From assembly GCA_017412605.1 (NCBI GenBank), contig JAFPWY010000011.1:186001-250000 (forward strand): DNA of 64,000 nt, read 5' to 3'. The notes under the pieces are model-generated. The model did not search any database. It had not been told where the DNA came from and saw only the letters and a list, made by a program, of their open reading frames with translations. Shown in pieces: positions 40,744-48,900 of this stretch; positions within the stretch are counted from its first letter, which is position 1; each line of letters begins with the position of its first letter. Origin of the DNA: Fibrobacter sp. Its GTDB lineage: Bacteria > Fibrobacterota > Fibrobacteria > Fibrobacterales > Fibrobacteraceae. Position numbers and translations under genes: made by a program.

Positions 40744-41646
40744 CTAGATGCCCTTGATTTCGGCATCCAGCAGTTCTGCGGATTTAGTGTCTTCGTTGTA
40801 GATGGCATTTATTTTCTTGCAACTCAGCTCGAGCAGCTTGCGCGCATCTTGGTCGTCGCTCCGCTTGCGCAACTTCTGGATGGCCAGGTCCACGCGAGAA
40901 ATGTCTTCCTGCTGCGGGTAGTCCTTCATGAAGTTGTAGAACAGCGCAATCTGGCTTTGGTAATCGTTGTCGGTCTCGCAGGCGAGCAAAAACGGAATGA
41001 CGCGAACGTTCAGCAGGTTGTTCAGGTCGCCGACGAACGTGTTCAGCGAGGCCCCTTCCGGGAAGAGCTCCGCCGTTTCCTTCTGGATGTCGTCGTTGTC
41101 CATGATGTCGCCCGCCTCGAACTGCGATAGAATGCCGTTCAGCAGCGCCATTTCCTCGACCTTCGTCTGCTCGCGGTAACGTGCCTGGTAGTAGATGGGC
41201 AATGTCGTGAGGCAGAAGTGCGCCTGGTTCGCGCCGATGAACTCGCCGACGTAGTAGATGTCGGCATCTTCGTTCAGGATGTCCTCTTCGTTCGAGAAGT
41301 TCCCGATGCGTGCCGGGATGGGAATGACTTCCATGTTGGAAAGTTCATGGAGGCGGTCGCGCAAGGTATCCACGTCGAGGTTTTCCGGCAGTTCCACGCC
41401 GTTTTCCTGCATGGATTCCAGCAGGTTGTTCAGCTTGTCGTCCATGACCTTCTTGCGCTGGCTAGGGGTCGGGACTGTCGGGTTGAATGTGCGGAAATCG
41501 CCTTCGATAGTCAGGAGCCCGTTCTGGATCATGTCATCAAAAGGAGAATCGCCGTCGCTGTCGGGCGTAGGCAAAATCCTTGCGTAGGCAATCAACCTGC
41601 CGCAAAGCTTTTCGTCGTTTCCTTTTTTCTGTACAATGCCGAGCAT
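40744..41646 (-). CDS. Unknown cytoplasmic protein, acidic and helical
   Basis: Start ATG 41646 (MLGIVQKKGND) gives 300 residues; the frame stays open upstream only because it runs through a dispersed repeat. A TATATTAT box is 4 bases upstream. The sequence is acidic and mostly helical, with DDKLNNLLESMQENGVELPEN and ISRVDLAIQKLRKRSDDQDA, and a central part EDADIYYVGEFIGANQAHF. No membrane segment or catalytic motif is seen, and no family is recognised. It converges on the sugar transporter. Confidence 0.6.
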   Translation of the reverse strand: MLGIVQKKGNDEKLCGRLIAYARILPTPDSDGDSPFDDMIQNGLLTIEGDFRTFNPTVPTPSQRKKVMDDKLNNLLESMQENGVELPENLDVDTLRDRLHELSNMEVIPIPARIGNFSNEEDILNEDADIYYVGEFIGANQAHFCLTTLPIYYQARYREQTKVEEMALLNGILSQFEAGDIMDNDDIQKETAELFPEGASLNTFVGDLNNLLNVRVIPFLLACETDNDYQSQIALFYNFMKDYPQQEDISRVDLAIQKLRKRSDDQDARKLLELSCKKINAIYNEDTKSAELLDAEIKGI

Positions 41647-41650
41647 GAGT

Positions 41651-41658
41651 ATAATATA
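41651..41658 (-). promoter_or_regulatory. TATATTAT box, 4 nt before start
   Basis: Minus strand, 4 bases before ATG 41646. Confidence 0.35.
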
Positions 41659-41670
41659 GTAAATAGTGGC

Positions 41671-41815
41671 GATGAGGGATGAGCTATGAGGCCGCTCCCT
41701 TCGGTCGCTTTGAGGTATGAGGAAAAACCAATCCTCATACCTCATCGCTTATTGCTCATCGCTCACTGCTCACCGCTCACCGCTCACTGCTCGTGCCTCG
41801 AGCCTCTCGCCTTTT
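41671..41815. repeat. Dispersed TGAGC-word repeat cluster, copy A
   Basis: A 145-base stretch built from short words: gatgagggatgagctatgagg, then a core cgctcccttcggtcgc, then tttgaggtatgagg facing cctcatacctcat, then many copies of gctcatcgctcactgctcac. It lies between divergent genes, directly before the promoter box at 41818. Related stretches are at 42131-42216 and 57388-57637. Confidence 0.8.
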
Positions 41816-41817
41816 TC

Positions 41818-41825
41818 TATCTTTC
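41818..41825 (+). promoter_or_regulatory. TATCTTTC box, 5 nt before start
   Basis: It ends 5 bases before ATG 41831, and follows the repeat cluster immediately. Confidence 0.4.
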
Positions 41826-41830
41826 CCCTC

Positions 41831-42703
41831 ATGGACGCTTCTACGTGGCAAAAGATTCTCGACCTGTGCAACAAGCTCTCGAACGTGACATACGAGAACC
41901 TCACGAAGATTATCCGCCTGGAACAGACGGGGAGCGCCACGGGAGCGCGCAACCTGGATGATAGTGACCAGAACGATGTCGATACGTGGATGGGCGGCGG
42001 CACGTGCTTCAGCATGACGTGGCACCTGTACCAGAGCCTGCGCGATATGGGGCTGAATCCGCGGCTCGTCATGGGCCACAAGCGCAAGGAGCGCAACATC
42101 CACTGCGCCCTGATCCTCCCGAACGTCCTTCTTGACTCCACCTCTCTTTCATCTCGAACTTCGAACCTTGAGCCTCTTTCCTCATCGCTCATTGCTCATC
42201 ACTCACTGCTGACACCTGTTTCGACGGACTACCTCTTCGATCCTGGCTACCTCATTTTCGACCCGCTGCCGATTCCGCCTGCTCCGCCTTTCGGGACGGG
42301 TGATGCCGTGTTCCCGTTGGTGCCGAACAGCGTGCGCCTGGTGCGTCCGGTCCAGGACCGCATGGAACTTTGGACGGGGGGTGCTCTCGGCGACCGTGGC
42401 TTGGCCGGTGCCCAGATGAAGCTCCGTTTCGAGTACCCGCTGGACGGTGTCAGTGTCGAGGAGTTCAAACAGCACTGGGTAGAAAGCTTTTATCGCGAGA
42501 TGATGACGTACCCAGTGTTGAACCGCCTGGACCGTGAACGGGGCATCCAATATTATTATCAGAAGGGCAACCTCGTGACCCGCGATGCGAACGGTAGCCG
42601 TATGGAACGTCTGGACGAAGGATGCCGCGTGGAAAAATTGAGCGAGATTTTCAAACTTTCGCCCGATTTGATTCAGAAAGCGCTAGGAATTTTGTCAAAA
42701 TAG
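41831..42703 (+). CDS. Transglutaminase/arylamine N-acetyltransferase-like thiol enzyme with repeat-derived insertion
   Basis: ATG 41831 gives 290 residues; the frame runs upstream through repeats only. A Cys-His-Asp triad is visible: GGGTCFSMTWHLYQ (C59), RNIHCALIL (H91) and YLFDPGYLIFDP (D137), the order used by arylamine N-acetyltransferases and transglutaminase-fold enzymes. Residues 101-129 (TSLSSRTSNLEPLSSSLIAHH and on) are coded by the same dispersed repeat as the upstream spacer and sit between catalytic His and Asp. The tail YREMMTYPVLNRLDRERGIQ is helical. Substrate unknown. Confidence 0.65.
   Translation: MDASTWQKILDLCNKLSNVTYENLTKIIRLEQTGSATGARNLDDSDQNDVDTWMGGGTCFSMTWHLYQSLRDMGLNPRLVMGHKRKERNIHCALILPNVLLDSTSLSSRTSNLEPLSSSLIAHHSLLTPVSTDYLFDPGYLIFDPLPIPPAPPFGTGDAVFPLVPNSVRLVRPVQDRMELWTGGALGDRGLAGAQMKLRFEYPLDGVSVEEFKQHWVESFYREMMTYPVLNRLDRERGIQYYYQKGNLVTRDANGSRMERLDEGCRVEKLSEIFKLSPDLIQKALGILSK
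42131..42216 (+). repeat. Dispersed repeat copy B, inside the NAT-like gene
   Basis: Bases 42181-42210 match 41741-41770 at 28 of 30 positions (ctcatcgct-attgctcatc-ctcactgct). It is read in frame as LIAHHSLLT-type peptide. Confidence 0.8.
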
Positions 42704-42742
42704 TATATATTTTTTTGTGGACTACTTAACAGGAGACCCCTC

Positions 42743-43228
42743 ATGAAAAAAATGCTTCTATCGCTCCTCGCCGTCTTGTCCCTCGCCCTGATGGCTTGCG
42801 GCCCCTCCAAAGTCGATATGCAGGTAATGTCCTCTGAATGCGACATTATCATCGAGGTTCGCCAGGTGCTGAATGATTCCATTAGCCTTTTCGTGGGGAA
42901 CACGCTTTACCTGAACAGCAAGCAGGCTGTTGCTGCCGACCTGTTCCCGATGCTGGTGAGTGTCCGTGACCCGATGGAAATCGAGAAATTGACGGCGACC
43001 GATGTCGTGGGCGGCGGCGATGAATTTATCGCATACCTCCGTAAGGTGGCCCCGGATATGATCCGTTTTGGCCTGGTCATTGGCGAGACGGCCTACAGCG
43101 AAATTGGCTTCGACGAAAATGCGATTGTCGAAAAGATCAAGAACGTGCTGCAGTCGGTCGAGGGCGGCTCCCTGATTCTCTTTCACGAGAAGGGTGGCGA
43201 ACTCGTCTCCGCGAAAAAGCTTTATTAA
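42743..43228 (+). CDS. Small lipoprotein of unknown function
   Basis: The 161-residue protein has a lipoprotein signal (LLSLLAVLSLALMACGPS, Cys 19). The mature part is mixed alpha/beta with no Cys pairs besides CDII, and includes SISLFVGNTLYLNSKQAVAADLFPM and IVEKIKNVLQSVEGGSLILF. CAGGAGA precedes the ATG. Its stop overlaps that of the convergent MATE gene by 3 bases. No family recognised. Confidence 0.65.
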   Translation: MKKMLLSLLAVLSLALMACGPSKVDMQVMSSECDIIIEVRQVLNDSISLFVGNTLYLNSKQAVAADLFPMLVSVRDPMEIEKLTATDVVGGGDEFIAYLRKVAPDMIRFGLVIGETAYSEIGFDENAIVEKIKNVLQSVEGGSLILFHEKGGELVSAKKLY

Positions 43229-44655
43229 TTGGAAACCGTTTCCGTGTCGTCATCCCGCATATCCGTATGCGGGATTTTTTTGAGTTCCATGCGCAACATG
43301 GTGACCGCGATAATGCATGCGCCCACGTCGGCGATGGGCTGCGCCATGAAGACTCCGCGGAGTTCGAAGAACCGGGGCATGATGATGACGAACGGAATCA
43401 GGAGAATCAGCTGGCGGCAGGCGTTGAAGAACATGGACTGCCACGGCTTGCCGATACCCTGGAAAAAGTTGCCCGAAACCATGCCTATCGGAACAAACGG
43501 GAGCATGATGAGGAAGGTGCGCATTCCCCAGGTGGCGAGCTCCTGCATGTTCACGTCGTTCGGGGCGAAGGGCGCGACAAAGGTGCGCGTGAACGTCATG
43601 ACGATTATCCAGGAGAGGAGAATAAAGCCGGTCGCGTAAATCATGGTGAACTTGAGCGCCCCGCGGACGCGGGTGAACTTCTTGGCTCCGTAGTTGTAGC
43701 CGATGATGGGCTGGCTCCCGTTCACAAACCCGAGGAGCGGGAGGATAATGATGGAGACGATACTGTTGATGATGCCGAACGCGGCAATCGCCTGGTCTCC
43801 GCCGGCCATGCCGTTCACGTTCTGGAGGCTCTTGTTCCCGTAATGGGTGAGGCTCCAGGCGAGGATGGCATTCAAGAGGCTGTTCGTTATCTGCATTACG
43901 CTGGGCGGGAGGCCCAGGATGAAAATCTTGCGCACGTAGGCGGCCCGGAGCTTCATGAGGCGGCGGTTGATCTTGATGGGCGTGCTCTTTTTGACAAAGA
44001 ACTGCATCACCGCGATTCCGCCGATGAGCTGGCTCGTGACGGTGGCCCATGCTGCGCCTTCGATGCCCCAGCCGAACTTCATGATAAACAGCCAGTCGAG
44101 AATCACGTTGCTGCCGGCGCCAATCATGACGCGGGTCATGGCCGTCTTGGGGTGGCCCATGCTGCGGATGAAGTGGTTCATCCCGGGGACGATGGTCTGG
44201 AAAATCGCACCCATTAATATAATGCGCATGTAGCTCTTGGCTACGGGCAAAAGTTGGTCGCTTGCACCGAAGAGCTTGAGAAGCGGGGTCATGAACGTCT
44301 GGCCCAGCGTGAAGGCCGCCACGGCCATGATGACCAGCAGCAGGAACGAGTTGTTGAGGATGATGGCTGCCTGCTGGTATTTCTTTTCGCCGAGACGGAT
44401 GGCGAAAATCGTATTGCCGCCGACTCCCACGATCATCGACATGGCCATGATGAACAGGGCGATGGGGAAGCATATCGTGATGCCCCCGATGCCGAGGCTG
44501 CCCACGCCCTGCCCCACGAAGTAGCGGTCTACGATGTTGTAGAGCGCCTCGATCAGCATGCTGATGATGGCGGGTACCGAGAACTGCAGGATTATCTTGG
44601 GGATGCTGGCCGTCCCCATCGCGTTCAATTTCTTATTTTCGAGCGTATTCTCCAT
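43225..44655 (-). CDS. MATE family multidrug/toxin efflux transporter
   Basis: The 476-residue inner-membrane protein has twelve helices in two halves. Marks are ASIPKIILQFSVPAIISMLIEALYNIVDRYFVGQGVG in the first half and a matching FILGLPPSVMQITNSLLN in the second, with PIIGYNYGAKKFTRVRGAL. MATE pumps export drugs or metabolites using sodium or protons. ATG 44655 is chosen; a TAAATTTG box is 9 bases upstream, and an in-frame TTG inside that box was discarded. Confidence 0.92.
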   Translation of the reverse strand: MENTLENKKLNAMGTASIPKIILQFSVPAIISMLIEALYNIVDRYFVGQGVGSLGIGGITICFPIALFIMAMSMIVGVGGNTIFAIRLGEKKYQQAAIILNNSFLLLVIMAVAAFTLGQTFMTPLLKLFGASDQLLPVAKSYMRIILMGAIFQTIVPGMNHFIRSMGHPKTAMTRVMIGAGSNVILDWLFIMKFGWGIEGAAWATVTSQLIGGIAVMQFFVKKSTPIKINRRLMKLRAAYVRKIFILGLPPSVMQITNSLLNAILAWSLTHYGNKSLQNVNGMAGGDQAIAAFGIINSIVSIIILPLLGFVNGSQPIIGYNYGAKKFTRVRGALKFTMIYATGFILLSWIIVMTFTRTFVAPFAPNDVNMQELATWGMRTFLIMLPFVPIGMVSGNFFQGIGKPWQSMFFNACRQLILLIPFVIIMPRFFELRGVFMAQPIADVGACIIAVTMLRMELKKIPHTDMRDDDTETVSN

Positions 44656-44664
44656 TTCGGGGCG

Positions 44665-44672
44665 CAAATTTA
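44665..44672 (-). promoter_or_regulatory. TAAATTTG box, 9 nt before start
   Basis: An exact TAnnTTTG match on the minus strand ahead of the MATE gene. Confidence 0.5.
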
Positions 44673-44679
44673 GAAAAAT

Positions 44680-45564
44680 TTACGCGGAGGCGACTTGGTT
44701 GCGGCCGTCTTCCTTGGCGATATAGAGGTATTTGTCGCTTTCGGCGATGAGTTCTTCGATCTTTCCGATGAATTCCCCCTGCTTGCTGGCTAGCCCGAGG
44801 GAGATGGTGACGGGGATTATCGCGTCGTCCCATGAAAAACGGTGGCTCTCGACGGCTGCGCGGAGGCGTTCTGCGCTCTTTTTCGCGTCTTCGGGGCCGA
44901 TGCCGCACTGGAGCAGCACGAATTCCTCGCCGCCGTAGCGGGCGAGCAAGTCGGATTCCCGTTTTTCTTCTTTGAGTATCTTGGCGACTTCCTTGAGCAC
45001 CAGGTCTCCGCACTGGTGGCCCCACGTGTCGTTCACGCGCTTGAAGTGGTCCACGTCGACCATGATGCAGTGCACGTAGTAGTTGTTGCGCCGGGCGAGC
45101 GCCAGTTCGCCGAGACTCCTATCCATGAACGTGCGGCGGTTCGCGATCTTGGTGAGCGCATCCGTCGTCGCCGCTTCGAAAAGTTCGCGGGCGATGGCCT
45201 CTTCGGTGGCGTCCTTGAATTCCACCTTCAGGATCATCGTGCCAAGTTGCAGGCGGTTGTCGGGCCCGAGCGGGGCGCTGGTGATGGGGTTGCCGTCGAC
45301 ATAGGTCCCGTTGGTGCTGCCGAGGTCTTCCACGGTGATGCGGGTGCCGTCAAAGGTGAGCTTGCAGTGCTTGCGGCTCACGAGTTCGTCGTCCAGGTGG
45401 ATGTCGGCGTCTTGCCCGCGTCCGAGGATGACGCTCCCTACGGAAAGGGGAATCTGCTTAAATTGGGTCTGAGGGTACAGCACGATGAGATGCGGGCGGA
45501 CTTCGCTCGGTCGAAATCGAATCGTCTTATTTCCTGTGACGATAGTTTGGTCTAAATCCTTCAT
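44680..45564 (-). CDS. FHA-GGDEF protein (diguanylate cyclase)
   Basis: The 294-residue cytoplasmic protein joins an FHA domain (residues 40-110: SVILGRGQDADIHLDDELVSRKHCKL, DLGSTNGTYVDG) to a GGDEF domain (residues 130-290: DALTKIANRRTF, VDVDHFKRVNDTWGHQCGD, ARYGGEEFVL). The active site is GGEEF, so cyclase activity is expected. An RxxD inhibitory site (RESD) lies five residues before it. FHA binds phosphothreonine, so a Ser/Thr kinase may steer c-di-GMP synthesis. ATG 45564 follows GAGAGG and a TATATTGG box. Confidence 0.92.
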   Translation of the reverse strand: MKDLDQTIVTGNKTIRFRPSEVRPHLIVLYPQTQFKQIPLSVGSVILGRGQDADIHLDDELVSRKHCKLTFDGTRITVEDLGSTNGTYVDGNPITSAPLGPDNRLQLGTMILKVEFKDATEEAIARELFEAATTDALTKIANRRTFMDRSLGELALARRNNYYVHCIMVDVDHFKRVNDTWGHQCGDLVLKEVAKILKEEKRESDLLARYGGEEFVLLQCGIGPEDAKKSAERLRAAVESHRFSWDDAIIPVTISLGLASKQGEFIGKIEELIAESDKYLYIAKEDGRNQVASA

Positions 45565-45920
45565 CGGGTCCTCTCTTTTTCCAATATACAAAATGTAGCT
45601 TTTTTTGGGTGGCGAGAAGGGCTTGTTGGGGAGTGTAATTGACGGACTGCAAAGGGGTGGATTGTATGTTTGTAAAAGTTTGATTACAAAAGCGAGGGGC
45701 GATTGGCCGGGGGCTTTTTTTTCGCGTGCATGAATTGTGTGATTTATAAACATATTTTTGCAAATCAACCCTTTGTAAACACTTTTTTGTGTTGTTTTGC
45801 AAAAAAACACTTCTTTTTTTCCATAAAAAGGATAGATTTTAGGGCGGTGTAGCATAACAAGAACCGCGTGTTTTTGGTATTGCTGTATTGGTCGGAGAAC
45901 CTAAATTGGAAAAGAAGATT
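45565..45920. other. 356-base AT-rich intergenic region with divergent promoters
   Basis: On the minus strand a TATATTGG box at 45581-45588 serves the FHA-GGDEF gene. On the plus strand TAGATTTT at 45833-45840 could start the fibro-slime transcript with a leader of about 80 bases. The middle has runs of A and T and recurring tttgcaaa and acactttttt words near 45750-45815, and no convincing gene. The long leader could hold regulation, but no known riboswitch is seen. Confidence 0.45.
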
Positions 45921-48900
45921 ATGAAAAAACAATATAACGCCTTAAAAAAATTGGTGTTTGCATTAGTTCTTCTCTTTGCAGGGGTGCAAGGGGTGTATGC
46001 AGCGCTAGCGTGCGAAGGCACGATCTATTTGAAGCTGCCCAGTGGATGGACTACTGCCTATACAGTAGCTGGAGGTCAATTTATTGCCTTCAAGAAAAGT
46101 AGTCAATTTGCGGGATGGGTGGAACTCTCTGCAGAATCGGTCGGTGGAACGAACGATGCAACAGAATTCTTCATTTCAAGCCGTGCGAACGACTATGGCC
46201 AGTATCCGTCTATAACTCCGAAGATTATTACTACGGATGGTGAACAGGTCCAGTTCAAAGATGGTTCGGGCTTCAATTGTAGAGCCTTTGGCAAAAATGG
46301 AGAACTCTGGATTCAGCCGGATCCGTCCGATCCGACCAAGCCGTATATTTCTGATGGCGCAGCCGACGTGAAGTACTTCCGTATCATGCTGCCTGAAGAT
46401 GTCAAGTGGAAGAGTGCTATTCCGCTGATGAGTGTCGGTGGTGCCGCAGGAAAGCCCATGGACGCCGACCCCGATAGGTGTGGTTGGTATTTCTGGCGCT
46501 TTGTCGACGAGGAACCCCCTACCGAAGTTCTTATCTATCGTGATGACGATGAAAAGATGGAAGAAGCCATCGGTATGGAAGGTGACTGGGGTGTTGGTAA
46601 GCCGACCGCCATCGACCTGTCTTCGATGTTCGCGTTCTTGGGTTCCGATGAAATCTTCTTTATTGCGGCCAACGAGTTCGCCGATAAGACTAATCCTGCC
46701 ATGGCTGGTTGGAGTGCAACGGATCCGTATAAACAAGGTGCTTGCGGATATGACCTTGCTGCATACATTTACGATACCGATGCTAGCTTGCATGGTGCTT
46801 TTACTTGCAGCCATTATGAACAGCAATGCGAAGGCAATCCGGATGTTTGTAAGAACAACTCCTGCTACTATCCCAATGCTCCTTATAACGTTGTAAGCTC
46901 TGCTACTGCGGTTGTTCCCTGTATCGGTGTTACTCCAGGTATGGTGACCGATGTTCTGGATGCAACCACGAAAAAGCCGGCGTTGACAGATAAAGGTCGT
47001 TCATGCTTCGGTAGCCAAGCTGACGAGGCCTTTACTGCCATGTTCAACCCGACTCCGGGCGTGAACCAAGCTTTCTGTTTCAACATGCCGTTCAAGCAGA
47101 CGGATGACGGTAAGTACGAGTTCGATTCTGACAACTACCAGGGTCCTCCGGGAGCAGAATATCCTGCTCCGGGTGGTTTCTACCCGGCTGAAAAGACTCC
47201 GACGGATTTGTTGACTGAACGTATCCCTGCTGCTGAAAACAAGCGCTTGGCCGAAGGTCCGGTGTTCTTGTGCACGAACGGTCAGTTTGGTGATGGCCTC
47301 CGCGCAATTAACCCCCAGGAAGGCGTTCCGGAAATCGACCTGCTCTGCAGTGGTCCGGGCTGGAAAGGTGGTATAGATTGCACAGAAAAGTTTGCTAACG
47401 GTGGTGAATGGAAAGAATCCATTCGAGTTGGCAACAGAACGATCAGCTTCGACGGCGATGGCTGGGGCTGGGGCTGTCCGCAGGATGCTCCTGTTGGTTG
47501 GACCTTCTATTCTGCGGGTGAAAAGATTAGTGGCACGAAGGTCTCGAAGAACCAGAATCCTGAGGGCAATGCCCGCTGGACTTCGGGTGATCCGGATACC
47601 GAATATGGCGATGTCCTTAAGAATGCCGGTCGTAACCAGCACTTCTGCTTCGAATCTCATGCGAACTTCCGTTACAAGAAGGGCCTGCGCTTCAGCTTCC
47701 GTGGCGATGACGACATTTGGGTCTATATCGACAACAAGCTGGCCGTGGACCTCGGTGGTACTCACCTTGCCGCTCCGGGCTACGTAGACTTGGATAATTT
47801 CAAGGGCGCCTCGGGCGAACTCAAGATTGGTCAGGAATATGACATCGATATCTTCTTCTGCGACCGCCGTACGACGATGAGTAACGTTCGTATCAAGACG
47901 AACATGTTCATCAAGCAGCAGACCGGTCTTAACAAGACCCAGACAAACGATGGTAAGGGCGGTGTCGGTGAATACGAAGTTTGCTGGTCTGTTTCGAGTG
48001 ACGGCTCCTGTGGCGGTGGCTCTGGAGGAACTCTCTGTGGCCCGGCCTTGTGCAAGTATCTGGAAGAAAACAATATGAGCATCGATTACTCTCTCAAGAC
48101 CGACAAGGGTGATGTCATTTTGACTCCGGATTCGCTTGCTGCGAATAAAGTCTATAAGGGCGGCATTGACTTGACTCAGCGTTGCAACCCGGTTATCAGT
48201 AGAGGCCTTATCGAAAAGCTTTCTGCAGGTAACTATTCTCTCGTCGCCAACATTGGCAATGGCGAAGAATCCTGGGGCTTCGTTGTTGAAGGTGACCTTG
48301 AAGTCGTGAACGAAAATACGGCCACGGAAGATATCAACGGTCTCCCGGTTCAGTACAATGTGGTCCAGTCTGCCTTGGCCAGCTCGGATGATAATCCGTC
48401 CAGAGTTCCGATTTACATTACGTCGGTCCTGCCTGCAGGCGAAGACCTCGATCTTGACTTTGAAGGCGCTGCCGGTGAGTCTTATACCCTTAGCGTTACG
48501 GATGTCACGGGTGCTGCTGCGGGTGCCGTCCAGCTCGAATACAAGGATGCTGACGGAACCTTCAAGACGTGGAATGGTAAGACCCCGCGTAAGATTGGTG
48601 AATCGGGTATCGATACCATTTACGCCTCGCTCAGCATGGCATTCATGAACGCTGAACAGGAAACGTACATCTTCAGTGTAAGTGGCGGTAGCCTCACTCT
48701 GCCGGTCGTCTTCTACGTCCCGAAGCTGGTCTTTGTGGAATCGGATTCGAGCTTTGCTGCGATTACGGGTGACCCGGCTGATTACGAAAGATTCGTCGGT
48801 CCGGTGTACACGTTCTACGTCTTGGCCTTGGCTCCTTCCATGACGAATCCGGGCTCTTATGAAGAATGTGGCACACGTTGTAACTTCCGCCTGTACCTCG

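Noticed and set aside
41647-41745. An N-terminal extension of the gene at 40744-41646
   Set aside because: The extra codons run through a dispersed repeat; the ATG at 41646 has a promoter box 4 bases upstream.
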